A stretch of 58,945 bases of DNA, from assembly GCA_013152415.1 (NCBI GenBank), contig JAADGI010000011.1, positions 1 through 58,945 on the forward strand, read 5' to 3'. Both the position numbers and the translations under genes were made by a program. The stretch is from Gammaproteobacteria bacterium (GTDB lineage: Bacteria > Pseudomonadota > Gammaproteobacteria > HyVt-429). Positions 8,572 to 18,881 of the stretch are shown piece after piece; position 1 is the stretch's first letter; each line of letters starts with the position of its first letter. The notes beneath the pieces are model-generated. The model was not told the DNA's origin, made no database searches, and saw only the letters and a program-made list of their open reading frames with translations.

Positions 8572-8692
8572 ATGTGGGGAATATTTAATCGAGGACGGCG
8601 TCATGGAACGGATTGAAGAAGCGCTAGAGAAAGTGGACCAATCAGCTGAGCTCGAGACCGTAAGCCATATGAAATATATACGAAACATTTAA
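8558..8692 (+). pseudogene. Second YgiT-type antitoxin remnant
   Basis: A 44-codon frame without a proper start reads QYGECGEYLIEDGVMERIEEAL and onwards. It matches the second CxxC region and following helix of YgiT-type antitoxins, including the neighbouring gene at 8260. The first zinc-binding pair is absent, and the first cysteine of the second pair aligns only partly. It appears to be the tail of a second, tandem antitoxin gene, joined to its neighbour by deletion. Confidence 0.55.
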
Positions 8693-8972
8693 CTTTCCCA
8701 TTTTTGTGCATATTTTTGTACATTTATGATGTCATAAATTGGGAGAACGCCAATAAGCGTAGCAGTAACAAAAGGTTGGGGATGGTGAATAAGCCCCCGA
8801 AAATCTTCCGTCCTAAACGGAAGCACTGTTCCAGCCGTTTGACCCGTAGTGGACATACCCTAAAAGTACACTATTTCCTAGCATTTATGGGATAAACCAT
8901 TAATTATCATTGGACTTTTGCATATTTTCTGCGATTATAAGTGTGAAAATGCGAAAAGGGGGTTCATAAACA
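8693..8972. other. Spacer upstream of the RloAB-like operon
   Basis: About 280 bases with no convincing gene; a 63-codon frame at 8704-8895 has no family features. The end of the spacer should hold the promoter for the ATPase gene. A TTGGAC near 8911 and a TTATAA near 8936 are candidate boxes, but their spacing of about 19 bases is not ideal. A GGGGG ribosome site precedes the GTG at 8973. Confidence 0.3.
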
Positions 8973-10250
8973 GTGTTGATTGAGTTCAGTGCCACCAATT
9001 ACCGCTCTATCCGGGAGAAGCAGGCGCTTTCCCTCGTGGCTGCCCCGAGTCCGGACTTGAAGGAGCAGAACACCTTCGATTCGGGGGTTCGTGCTGTGCC
9101 GCGCCTTCTGCGTTCGGTTGTGATGTTCGGGCCGAACGCCGGCGGCAAGAGCAACATTGTCCAGGCCATGGACTTCATGCGTGACTTCGTGCTCACCTCG
9201 GCCAGCGGCACTCAGGAGGGGGAGCGAATTCCCGTCACGCCTTATCGTTTGGATGAACTGAGCCGTCAGGCGCCGAGCGAGTTCGAGGTATTGTTTGTCG
9301 AGGATGGTATCCGCTACCAGTACGGGTTCTCGGTAAGCCAGGAGCGCATTGAGCATGAGTGGTTGTTGGCCTATCCCACAGGCAAGGCACAGCGCTGGTT
9401 CGAGCGCGCTTTTAATCCCGATACGAAAGAAGATGAGTGGTACTTCGGGCCGAGCCTCAAGGGGCGTACGCAGGTGATCAAGGACGCGACTCGCGTCAAT
9501 GCGCTGTTCCTATCCACCGCAGTCCAGCTAAATAACGAGCAACTCCGTCCAGTATTTCACTGGTTCAACGATCGCCTTGCTGTAATCCGTTCCCATGGCC
9601 GGTTCCCGAGCAGCTTCAGGAATTTTACCGTCGAACAATGCAAGGAAGAAGCGAGCCGGAAGCGCATTATGGAGTTCCTGCAGGAAGCCGACCTGGGGAT
9701 CGACGATCTGAAGCTGGAGACCCATATCCTTAAGGAGGACGACCTGCCGGATGGCCTGCCGTCCGGGCTCAAGGAGCAGGCCCAAAAGATGATCGGGAAG
9801 GAACTCGTGCGGCCGTTGTTCTTGCATGAAACGAATCACGCTGGCGAAATGGAGGAGTTTGTCCTTGAGGATGAATCGGACGGCACGCAGAATATTTTCG
9901 CCTTGGCCGGCCCCTGGTTGGATGTCTTGCAGCAGGGCATGGTGCTCGTCATTGACGAACTGGACACCAGTCTACATCCCAAGATGGTTCGCTTTCTTGT
10001 TGGCTTGCTACACAACAGCAAGACAAATCAAAACAACGCCCAGCTGGTGGGTACATCTCATGATGTCACACTGATGGAAGGAGATCTTTTCCGCCGTGAT
10101 CAGATCTGGTTTGTGGAGAAGGACCCAAGCCGGGCCACGCGGCTGGTTCCACTGTCCGATTTCAGTCCGCGTAAGGGCGAGGCGATTATGAAAGGCTATC
10201 TTCGGGGGCGCTATGGTGCATTGCCCTATATCCCGAGGCTCGCCTCCTAA
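8973..10250 (+). CDS. RloA-like AAA ATPase (AAA_15/AAA_21), defence-associated
   Basis: A 425-residue ATP-binding protein of the SMC/ABC-like AAA_15/AAA_21 group, as found in RloA, PARIS AriA and similar defence ATPases. It has the family start MLIEFSATNYRSIREKQALS, Walker A GPNAGGKSN (about 52-60), a long insert, Walker B VLVIDELDTSLHPK (about 327-340) and a downstream H-loop VGTSHDVTLM. It is complete. It is followed with one base of overlap by an RloB-like gene, so ATPase and effector would act together. In known systems the ATPase senses phage or DNA signals and controls a Toprim-like nuclease partner; that role is inferred here. GTG start. Confidence 0.85.
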   Translation: MLIEFSATNYRSIREKQALSLVAAPSPDLKEQNTFDSGVRAVPRLLRSVVMFGPNAGGKSNIVQAMDFMRDFVLTSASGTQEGERIPVTPYRLDELSRQAPSEFEVLFVEDGIRYQYGFSVSQERIEHEWLLAYPTGKAQRWFERAFNPDTKEDEWYFGPSLKGRTQVIKDATRVNALFLSTAVQLNNEQLRPVFHWFNDRLAVIRSHGRFPSSFRNFTVEQCKEEASRKRIMEFLQEADLGIDDLKLETHILKEDDLPDGLPSGLKEQAQKMIGKELVRPLFLHETNHAGEMEEFVLEDESDGTQNIFALAGPWLDVLQQGMVLVIDELDTSLHPKMVRFLVGLLHNSKTNQNNAQLVGTSHDVTLMEGDLFRRDQIWFVEKDPSRATRLVPLSDFSPRKGEAIMKGYLRGRYGALPYIPRLAS

Positions 10251-10711
10251 TGGGGTCGGATGACTTATTTTACAAGAAAAAGGAGCGGCTTCAGGCCTCA
10301 TTAAAACGACGCACGGCAAGACGTGCGCCATATGATGTTGTTCTGATCGTATGCGAAGGTAGTAAGACGGAACCGAACTATTTCTGCGAACTTAGGGATG
10401 CATATCGTCTCAGTAGTGCAAATGTAAGTGTGACCGAAGGGATAGGATCAGATCCCCTCAGTGTTGTACGCAGGGCCGAGGAATTGTTTGAGAAGGACAG
10501 CGACTACGATGCCGTATTTTGTGTGTTCGATAGGGACAAGCATGCTACGTACCAGCAGGCCTTGGAAAAAGTGTCAACGACAAACTTGAAGAAGAGAGAA
10601 GGACGAAAAATGTTCGATCTCATCACATTTGATCCAAATATCATGGGCGGGTCTGCATCCGCAGTATGCGGATTACGGTGCCCATGTTATCAACCTGGAC
10701 GTATCCGTTGA
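10250..10711 (+). pseudogene. Truncated RloB-like gene fused to a decayed DUF433 gene
   Basis: The first ~118 residues are the N-terminal part of an RloB family protein, a Toprim-like domain with the signature IVCEGSKTEPNYF and the acidic VFDRDKH. The frame then runs at about 10601 into the start of a different gene, a DUF433 antitoxin (MFDLITFDPNIMGG), and ends in scrambled residues. The C-terminal half of RloB is lost, so the RloAB pair is probably not functional. The junction is a recombination breakpoint inside the island. Confidence 0.8.
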
Positions 10712-10861
10712 AGGAAGCCTATGACAGAAGCGGATCTCCTTGATGCCTACCCTAGACTTAAACCTGAGGACATAAAAGCGGCCATTGCGTACGCGGCGGA
10801 TACGCTGGCGCATGAAGATACGATTCTGCTGGAGCCGAGGGACAAAGCCGAGGAAGGGTGA
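10610..10861 (+). pseudogene. DUF433 gene with two frameshifts
   Basis: An ATG at 10610 preceded by AGAAGGA begins MFDLITFDPNIMGG, the DUF433 start. The frame then shifts: the middle frame reads IRSMRITVPM and a third frame from 10721 reads TEADLLDAYPRLKPEDIKAAIAYAADTL and so on to TGA at 10859-10861. All three pieces match successive parts of a DUF433 protein, so this was one gene, now inactivated. It is related to, but not a copy of, the intact DUF433 gene at 7730. Confidence 0.75.
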
Positions 10862-10935
10862 TCACATTGAGGTTTGAGGAAAAGATGTGGTTTTTACGAG
10901 GGAGAAAATGGATAATTTGTGGACTGGATTTACTA

Positions 10936-10950
10936 GTGCGCACAGCGCAC
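10936..10950. promoter_or_regulatory. Inverted repeat upstream of hicB, candidate operator
   Basis: A perfect six-base inverted repeat with a three-base spacer (GTGCGC, ACA, GCGCAC) lies 31 bases upstream of the hicB start. HicB antitoxins commonly bind palindromes in their own promoter, so this is a reasonable operator candidate. I could not identify clear promoter boxes around it. Confidence 0.4.
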
Positions 10951-10981
10951 CCTACATGGTTGAATACGGTGAGGATATGTC

Positions 10982-11209
10982 ATGAATAAAGAGTTCAAGG
11001 TCGTTATCGAGAAACACGCCGAGGGCTATGTTGCCTATCCGCTTGGCTTGAAAGGCGTCGTTGTCGGTGAGGGGGAGACCTACGATGAAGCGCTCACCGA
11101 TGTGCACTCCGCGATTCGGTTCCACATAGAAACTTTCGGAAAGGAGTCGGTCGAAACCGATGATCCGGCACTGGAGGCGTTTGTCGCTGAGACCAGGGTC
11201 GCCGTTTGA
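10982..11209 (+). CDS. hicB: HicB-family antitoxin
   Basis: A 75-residue HicB-like protein with the degenerate RNase H fold pattern: FKVVIEKHAEGYVAYPLGLKGVVVGEGETYDEAL, then a long helix. It has no long C-terminal DNA-binding extension beyond EAFVAETRVAV. A GAGG ribosome site lies upstream. Its stop overlaps the hicA start by one base (TGATG), so the pair is co-translated. It is the last intact module of the island before the tRNA-Pro gene. Confidence 0.85.
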   Translation: MNKEFKVVIEKHAEGYVAYPLGLKGVVVGEGETYDEALTDVHSAIRFHIETFGKESVETDDPALEAFVAETRVAV

Positions 11210-11448
11210 TGCCGAAGTTTCCCATCGATGCGCCAAAGAGGAAAGTCATTAAGGCGCTGGAAACACTTGGGTTCAAAATGGTTCGGGAACGCGAACATAT
11301 CGCCATGAAACGAGAGAACGACGACGGCACTACTACGCCGTTAACCATCCCCAACCACAAGAGTATCAAGGGCTCGACGCTGCGTACCATCTGTAATCAG
11401 GTGGGCATATCGCGGGACGAGTTTCTGGAGGCATTCAGAAAAAGTTGA
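11209..11448 (+). CDS. hicA: HicA-family mRNA interferase toxin
   Basis: A 79-residue HicA toxin, a double-stranded RNA-binding-like fold that cleaves mRNA through a conserved histidine. The signature runs KRKVIKALETLGFKMVREREHIAMKRE, with the catalytic histidine in EREHIAM, followed by TIPNHKSIKGSTLRTICNQVGIS. The start at 11209 gives a one-base overlap with hicB and the expected MPKFPIDAPKRK start. Antitoxin-first order is one of the two common arrangements. The gene looks intact. Confidence 0.88.
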   Translation: MPKFPIDAPKRKVIKALETLGFKMVREREHIAMKRENDDGTTTPLTIPNHKSIKGSTLRTICNQVGISRDEFLEAFRKS

Positions 11449-11677
11449 GCAACTATGTCGGATACTGTGAACATGCGGGTCACTTCAAACAGGCGCGATA
11501 AAATCACAATATCCCTACCACGAATACCGGCGGCGAAGCGCCGGGAGAGGGGATGCTTTATGAAGGCCCGGATACGGGTCGCTTCGGGTGCTGCGCCTTT
11601 TTTCAACGGCGTGACTTCTTTTGATCACTTTTAAACCTTGTCGAGATCGGCAAGAGGTTTTAAGCGATTGTTTTTAT

Positions 11678-11754
11678 TGGTCGGGGTGAGAGGATTCGAA
11701 CCTCCGGCTCCTGCCTCCCGAAGGCAGTACTCTACCAGGCTGAGCTACACCCCG
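11678..11754 (-). tRNA. tRNA-Pro (anticodon CGG)
   Basis: A 77-base tRNA read on the minus strand. The acceptor stem CGGGGTG pairs with CACCCCG, the anticodon loop TTCGGGA gives anticodon CGG and is closed by a CTGCC/GGCAG stem, the T arm contains GGTTCGAATCC, and CCA is encoded at 11680-11678. The anticodon reads CCG proline codons. Its 3' part is duplicated at 6596-6640, so the gene served as an integration site and remained intact. ispB lies upstream on the same strand. Confidence 0.96.
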
Positions 11755-11793
11755 TTTAGTGATGAGACCCGCGGCCCGTAGGTCGTGGGGTAT

Positions 11794-12816
11794 TTAGTAT
11801 GTGCGTTCGATAGAAAAGTCGGCCAGTTCCAGCAGGGCCTGTTTGTGGTCAGACTCGGGTATGTCTGCCAGGGATGCCTTGGCCAGCGTCGCCTCTTCCT
11901 CGGCGCGGCGTGCAGTGTACGCAAGGGCCCCGGTGGATTCAATGGCGGTGATAACTTCGTCGATCCGTTCCAGGCTGCCATTCTCGATGGCTTGGCGTAA
12001 AAAGGCCTGCTGTGGTGCGGTACCGTGTTCTATAGCATGGATGATGGGCAGGGTTGTTTTACCTTCAGCCAGGTCATCGCCTACATTTTTCCCCAAGGTC
12101 TGGGTGTCGCCGGTGAAGTCCAGCATGTCGTCGACGATTTGAAAGGCGGTGCCCAGGTGCAAGCCATATTGGGCCATGGCCCGTTCGTGGTCTTGGCCTG
12201 CCCCTGCGATCACCGGGCCCAACAGGGTTGCAGATTCAAATAGTTTGGCCGTTTTGCACCGGATTACATCCAGGTACTGGGCTTCGGTGGTATTGGGGGA
12301 GTGACTGTTAAGGAGTTGCAGGACTTCTCCTTCGGCGATGGTGTTGGTGGTGTTGGCCAGAATGCCCATAACCTGCATATTTCCGGTTTCCACCATCATT
12401 TGGAAGGAACGGGAATACAGGAAATCACCGGTCAGGACACTGACTTGATTGCCCCAAACCTCGTTGGCAGTGGATTCACCACGACGCATACTGGAGGCAT
12501 CGACAACGTCGTCATGAAGCAGGGTGGCGGTGTGGATAAACTCAATGACTGCCGCCAGGGTGATATGGTGGGGGCCGGTATAGCCAAAGGCTCCGGCGCT
12601 GAGCAGCAGGGCCAGGGGGCGCAGGCGTTTACCACCGGATTTGACGATATAGGCCCCCAGTTGATTGATCAGGGCCACATCCGAGTGCAATCTCTGTTGG
12701 ATGAGGCGGTCCACAGCCACCATATCACCTTGAATTACGGTGCGGATGGAGTCAATGGAGTCGATAGGGCTACTGACAGTCTCGGAGACTGCGCTTTGAA
12801 GGTGGGCTGCTGGCAT
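11794..12816 (-). CDS. ispB: Octaprenyl diphosphate synthase
   Basis: A trans-isoprenyl diphosphate synthase that makes the ubiquinone side chain. The 340-residue protein carries both aspartate-rich motifs, LLHDDVVD (first, about 95-103) and VDDMLDF (second), plus the GGKRLRP substrate-binding segment. The assignment to the octaprenyl enzyme rests on its place divergent from rplU-rpmA-obgE, as in E. coli. The start at 12816 gives an N terminus slightly longer than in E. coli, and an internal start cannot be excluded. Confidence 0.93.
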   Translation of the reverse strand: MPAAHLQSAVSETVSSPIDSIDSIRTVIQGDMVAVDRLIQQRLHSDVALINQLGAYIVKSGGKRLRPLALLLSAGAFGYTGPHHITLAAVIEFIHTATLLHDDVVDASSMRRGESTANEVWGNQVSVLTGDFLYSRSFQMMVETGNMQVMGILANTTNTIAEGEVLQLLNSHSPNTTEAQYLDVIRCKTAKLFESATLLGPVIAGAGQDHERAMAQYGLHLGTAFQIVDDMLDFTGDTQTLGKNVGDDLAEGKTTLPIIHAIEHGTAPQQAFLRQAIENGSLERIDEVITAIESTGALAYTARRAEEEATLAKASLADIPESDHKQALLELADFSIERTY

Positions 12817-12954
12817 GGTTAATTGCTTATTTGCACGGCTCTCGGTAGGCCAAAATCAGGCTGGTTTACTTATCTCGCCATATAGGAATGGGGTGCAGCA
12901 TGCCGTGGATGGGCAAAAGTTTCAATAATTTCTTGTATTTGGCCCTGTTCTGGT

Positions 12955-12983
12955 TTGACCGCCAGGGCCACGACCGCTAAAAT
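12955..12983 (+). promoter_or_regulatory. Sigma70-type promoter of rplU-rpmA
   Basis: TTGACC (12955-12960) and TAAAAT (12978-12983) are separated by exactly 17 bases, close to the sigma70 consensus. They lie about 72 bases upstream of the rplU start, in the divergent region between ispB and rplU. No other good promoter is visible between these genes on the plus strand. Confidence 0.7.
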
Positions 12984-13054
12984 CCGCGCCTTCATAGCAA
13001 CCGGGTGCTATTCCCCGGTCTGCCTGGTAAAGAATTTTCCTCGGAGAAACAACC

Positions 13055-13558
13055 ATGTACGCGGTTTTAATGAGCGGTGGCAAGCAGTATCGTGTCACCG
13101 TGGGTGATTTACTCAGGGTCGAGACCCTGACGGCTGAGGCCGGTGACACTATCGAGTTGGACAAGATATTGATGGTTGCCAACGATGGCGACATTAAGGT
13201 GGGGGCACCCTACCTATCCGACACTACTGTAACGGCCACGGTCCGTGGTCACGGTCGTGCTAAGAAGATTCTGGTCTTCAAGATGCGTCGACGCAAGGAT
13301 TCACGCAAGCAAATGGGACATCGCCAGAACTATACAGAGTTGGAGATTACCCAGATTGCCGGTCAAGGGGCCAAGCCCCAGACTGCTAAGAAGGTTGCCA
13401 AGAAGGCCACACCTAAAGTTGCAGATGATGACAAAACAGAGGTGAAGGAAGCCAAGGCTGCGCCCAAGAAGAAGGCTGTCGCCAAAAAGGCCCCTGCCAA
13501 GAAGGCAGCGCCGAAGAAAAAGGTCGCCAAGAAATCCACCGTAAAAGACAAGAAGTAA
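13055..13558 (+). CDS. rplU: Ribosomal protein L21 with a lysine/alanine-rich tail
   Basis: Residues 1-103 are an ordinary L21 (MYAVLMSGGKQYRV, then RGHGRAKKILVFKMRRRKDSRKQMGHRQ), which binds 23S rRNA in the large subunit. A further 64 residues follow, made almost only of lysine, alanine and proline, including a short acidic patch (ADDDKTEVKEA). The usual length is about 103. The tail resembles histone H1-like or AlgP-like repeats and should be disordered and strongly basic. It is in frame, with no sign of a frameshift, and rpmA follows after 23 bases. Confidence 0.95.
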   Translation: MYAVLMSGGKQYRVTVGDLLRVETLTAEAGDTIELDKILMVANDGDIKVGAPYLSDTTVTATVRGHGRAKKILVFKMRRRKDSRKQMGHRQNYTELEITQIAGQGAKPQTAKKVAKKATPKVADDDKTEVKEAKAAPKKKAVAKKAPAKKAAPKKKVAKKSTVKDKK

Positions 13559-13581
13559 CCCAAGTCAGGAGTTAATATCAG

Positions 13582-13839
13582 ATGGCACATAAAAAGGCAG
13601 GCGGTAGTTCCAGGAATGGCCGCGATTCAGTTTCCAAGCGACTCGGCGTAAAGCGTTACGGTGGTGAGCAGGTGCTGGCCGGCAATATCATCGTGCGTCA
13701 GCGTGGTTCCACTTTCCATCCCGGTGCCAATATGGGCATGGGTAGAGACTACACTCTGTTTGCCAAGGCTGCCGGTAAGGTCCAGTTCCAGATCAAGGGC
13801 CCCAAGAGTCGCAAAATTGTGAGCATCATCGCCGAGTAG
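13582..13839 (+). CDS. rpmA: Ribosomal protein L27
   Basis: An 85-residue L27, standard length, starting [20 protein letters not shown]. The N-terminal tail reaches the peptidyl transferase centre. The core [22 protein letters not shown] is conserved. It follows rplU with a ribosome site (CAGGAG) and ends just before a strong hairpin terminator. Confidence 0.98.
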   Translation: MAHKKAGGSSRNGRDSVSKRLGVKRYGGEQVLAGNIIVRQRGSTFHPGANMGMGRDYTLFAKAAGKVQFQIKGPKSRKIVSIIAE

Positions 13840-13860
13840 GCTCGTTTTCAACGGTTTTTG

Positions 13861-13895
13861 AAAACCCCGCTTTGGCAACATGGCGGGGTTTTTTT
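13861..13895 (+). terminator. Rho-independent terminator after rpmA
   Basis: AAAACCCCGC (13861-13870) pairs with GCGGGGTTTT (13883-13892) around a 12-base loop, followed by a run of T. It ends the rplU-rpmA transcript, so obgE probably has its own promoter in the 105 bases downstream or depends on read-through. Confidence 0.85.
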
Positions 13896-13994
13896 GTGGT
13901 AAAAACAAATATTAAGAGCAGAGATACAAGTTTTAAGTATGTGTCGTGGGCAATGTGGTTTATTCCAGGAATGAAATATAAATCTTGTGCTTGA

Positions 13995-16176
<2,182 letters not shown>

Positions 16177-16185
16177 AGCGAAGGA

Positions 16186-16320
16186 ATCGTCATTCTGGAA
16201 ACGGGTCGCGTATGAAGCACAGGGGTGTACGAGAGCGGTTCGGAATCCAGTCGTCCCGTAACCCTGGATACCGGATCAAGTCCGGTATGGCGGGCAGGTG
16301 GCAGGACCGGGATACGGACA
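16186..16320. repeat. Degenerate palindromic intergenic repeat
   Basis: Downstream of proB is a sequence built from CGTCATTCTGGA, GGAATCCAG, CTGGATACC and ATCAAGTCCGGTATGGCGGG. These words form nested, imperfect palindromes (GGATACCGGATCAAGTCCGGTAT). A related stretch (CGTCATTCCGGG, CCCGGAATTCAG, CTGGATCC) lies at about 42142-42215. Both look like copies of a dispersed REP-like element. Confidence 0.5.
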
Positions 16321-16335
16321 AGTTTCGTCTATCCA

Positions 16336-16368
16336 ATAAAAAAGCCGGTCTTAAGACCGGCTTTTTGC
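16336..16368. terminator. Bidirectional terminator between proB and rpsT
   Basis: A perfect 24-base palindrome (AAAGCCGGTCTTAAGACCGG and on, 16341-16364) is flanked by A on the left and T on the right. It can terminate both the plus-strand proB transcript and the minus-strand rpsT transcript. Confidence 0.85.
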
Positions 16369-16387
16369 TGTTCTATGTGATGCAATA

Positions 16388-16651
16388 TCACGCCATGTTG
16401 CGCAGGCGGGTGTTGAGGCGGCTCTTGAGCCGTGCAGCCCGATTGCGGTGATGCAGACCCTTGCTGACCACCCGGTCGACGAAGGAGACGGTCGCCTTGT
16501 AGGCGGCGTTGGCGGCGTCCTTATCCTTGGCGTCTACAGCCTTTAGAAAACCTTTAATGGCGGTGCGCATGCGGGTACGGATGGCATGGTTATGGACGCG
16601 GCGGTTGTCATTCTGCCGGGCGCGTTTTTTGGCTTGGGGGGTGTTGGCCAA
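16388..16651 (-). CDS. rpsT: Ribosomal protein S20, TTG start
   Basis: An 87-residue S20 that binds 16S rRNA helices 9 and 44. The conserved N terminus ANTPQAKKRARQNDNRRVHN follows a TTG at 16651, and a GAGGA ribosome site lies 7 bases before it. An open frame extends to 16729 but has no S20 similarity, so TTG is the start. E. coli rpsT also begins with UUG, which is known to weaken initiation and serve autoregulation, so the rare start is probably functional. Confidence 0.95.
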   Translation of the reverse strand: MANTPQAKKRARQNDNRRVHNHAIRTRMRTAIKGFLKAVDAKDKDAANAAYKATVSFVDRVVSKGLHHRNRAARLKSRLNTRLRNMA

Positions 16652-16803
16652 TGGATCGTCCTCAAATAAATTAGTTCTTTTGGGTACCAGAAGGCGCGCA
16701 ACTATCCGGTTTTTTAGGGTATTTGTCAATGGCTAGTGACCCAAAGGGGTTTGGGGAGGCTGAAACAGGGGCTGATTTGGTGTAGCGGGCCGGGGTCGAT
16801 ATA

Positions 16804-18387
16804 GTGGTGGGCAATAAAAACAGGAAATCCCCTACATTGTCAGCAAAATTATTCAAATCCACCGCCCTCACTGGGGGCATGACCTTGATCTCCCGGATCA
16901 GCGGCCTGGTCCGGGACGTGGCCTTCGCCAATCTCATCGGCGCCAGCGCCGGGGTAGCCGCAGACGCCTTCTATGTGGCCTTTCGTATCCCCAATTTCTT
17001 TCGCCGCATCTTTGGTGAGGGGGCCTTCGCCCAGGCCTTCGTACCGGTGATGACAGAGCACAAGGATAAAAAATCTGCTACCCAGGCGCGGCTATTCGTG
17101 GACCGCATGGCCGGGACCTTGGGTTTGGCCCTGTTTGTCACCAGCTTGGTGGGGGTGTTGGCGGCACCCTGGATTATTACCGTGCTGGCCTCGGGTTTCA
17201 TCGACGAGCCCGACAAGTTTGATCTTAGCGTGCAGTTGCTGCGCATCACCTTTCCCTATTTGTTCTTCATCTCTATGGTGTCCATGGCGGCGGGTATCCT
17301 CAATACCTACGGCCGATTTGGCGCCGCCGCTTTCACCCCGGTTCTGCTCAACCTGTGTCTGATTACGGCTGCCTTAATTTTTGCGCCACTGATGGATGAG
17401 CCCGTCATCGCCCTGGCCTGGGGAGTATTTGCCGCTGGTTTGATGCAATTGTTATTTCAGATTCCATTTTTGCGCAAGACCGCCATGTTGCCCCGGCCCC
17501 GCCTGCGACCGCCCCATACTGGGGTGAGTAAGGTTCTGCGGCTTATGGGCCCGGCCATCATCGGCAGCTCTGCGGCCCAGGTGAATATGCTGGTCAACAC
17601 CTGGTTGGCATCATTCTTAATGACCGGTGGCGTATCCTGGTTGTTCTACTCTGATCGTTTGATGGAATTCCCTTTAGGGGTGTTTGGTATCGCCCTGGCC
17701 ACGGTGATTTTGCCCAGTCTGTCGCGCAAACACGCCCGCCAATCCAAACAGGCCTTTTCAGATCTGTTAGATTGGGCCCTACGTTGGGCCTTTATCATTG
17801 CCCTGCCTGCTACCGTGGGACTGATCGTATTGGCCGGACCCTTGTTGACCACGTTGTTTCAATACGGCAAGTTCTCACCCTATGATGTGAAGATGGCATC
17901 CCAAAGTCTGATGGCCTTTGCGGTGGGTTTGCCGGGCTTTATTTTGGTCAAGGTCTTGGCCCCAGGCTTCTACGCCCGCCAGAATACCCGTACTCCAGCC
18001 AAAATCGCAGTGGTGGCCATGGTGGTGAATGTCATCCTCAGCCTGGCCCTGTTCCTACCCTTGGCCCACGCCGGCCTGGCCCTGGCGGTTTCTATCGCCG
18101 CTATCCTCAATGCCGGGTTGTTATATGGCTATTTGCGCCGGGAACGTATTTTTATGCCACTGCCCGGTTGGTGGGGCTTTTTGGGGCGTTTGGTGGTGGC
18201 CTGTGTGGCCATGGGGTCGGTACTTCTGTGGGGTAGTGGTGATCTGGGGGTCTGGCTCAATGCCAGCATTTTCGAGCGGGTAGGCCGCTTGGCCCTATGG
18301 GTGGCGGTGGGCGTGGGGACCTATTTCTTGACTATTCGGGTACTCGGCATCAATCTTAAAGGGCTGATTGCCAGCAAACCCCAGTAA
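16804..18387 (+). CDS. murJ: Lipid II flippase MurJ
   Basis: A 527-residue MOP-superfamily membrane protein that flips lipid II for peptidoglycan synthesis. About 14 hydrophobic segments are visible. The diagnostic N-terminal region TLISRISGLVRDVAFANLIGA and the arginine-rich cytoplasmic stretch FRIPNFFRRIFGEGAFAQAFVPV are conserved. GTG start at 16804. It is divergent from rpsT, the classical gammaproteobacterial arrangement. Confidence 0.96.
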   Translation: MVGNKNRKSPTLSAKLFKSTALTGGMTLISRISGLVRDVAFANLIGASAGVAADAFYVAFRIPNFFRRIFGEGAFAQAFVPVMTEHKDKKSATQARLFVDRMAGTLGLALFVTSLVGVLAAPWIITVLASGFIDEPDKFDLSVQLLRITFPYLFFISMVSMAAGILNTYGRFGAAAFTPVLLNLCLITAALIFAPLMDEPVIALAWGVFAAGLMQLLFQIPFLRKTAMLPRPRLRPPHTGVSKVLRLMGPAIIGSSAAQVNMLVNTWLASFLMTGGVSWLFYSDRLMEFPLGVFGIALATVILPSLSRKHARQSKQAFSDLLDWALRWAFIIALPATVGLIVLAGPLLTTLFQYGKFSPYDVKMASQSLMAFAVGLPGFILVKVLAPGFYARQNTRTPAKIAVVAMVVNVILSLALFLPLAHAGLALAVSIAAILNAGLLYGYLRRERIFMPLPGWWGFLGRLVVACVAMGSVLLWGSGDLGVWLNASIFERVGRLALWVAVGVGTYFLTIRVLGINLKGLIASKPQ

Positions 18388-18419
18388 CGACCCGAGCCAT
18401 CGAAGGATACCCCAGGACC

Positions 18420-18821
18420 ATGACCACCATCCCTCAAATCGTCTTCCACGAAGAACCCCGGGTATTTAATTTGGCGGAGGCCCAGGAGTTGTTCTCTTTG
18501 GTGCGCAGCATTACCCACACCGCGTTTGAAGAACTGGTGCCCATCAGAAAGCAGTTGGAGACCATGATTCCCAGCAATCCTCAACTACCGGCGACAGAGC
18601 GACGATACGAAGCTATCGTTAAGCGCTGGGTGAGTAAGATGGAGCGTCTGGGGCTGCAGGTCAAGGGTCTTTGGGTGGTGGACTTCGATACTGGTGACGG
18701 TTACCTGTGTTGGAAATATCCAGAGCTTAAGCTTAGCCACTATCACGATTACAGCCAGAGTTTTTCAGATCGTCGGCCCTTGGAAGAGGTTGTCGAAGAG
18801 TTGGATCCGGATTGGGCGTAG
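18420..18821 (+). CDS. DUF2203-family protein
   Basis: A 133-residue soluble protein of the DUF2203 family, function unknown. The N-terminal part is helical (LAEAQELFSLVRSIT). The C-terminal half holds the family signature: GLWVVDFDTGDGYLCWKYPE followed by a histidine-rich HYHDY segment. It follows murJ after 32 bases on the same strand, probably in one transcript. It is convergent with rmuC. Confidence 0.75.
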   Translation: MTTIPQIVFHEEPRVFNLAEAQELFSLVRSITHTAFEELVPIRKQLETMIPSNPQLPATERRYEAIVKRWVSKMERLGLQVKGLWVVDFDTGDGYLCWKYPELKLSHYHDYSQSFSDRRPLEEVVEELDPDWA

Positions 18822-18881
18822 CAATATTACCCCGATAGTTTTATGAACTGATCAATCCCAGAATGTTCTTTTGCGTTCACC

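Noticed and set aside
8704..8895. 63-codon frame before the RloA-like gene
   Set aside because: No recognisable family and no good ribosome site; it lies in an AT-rich spacer.
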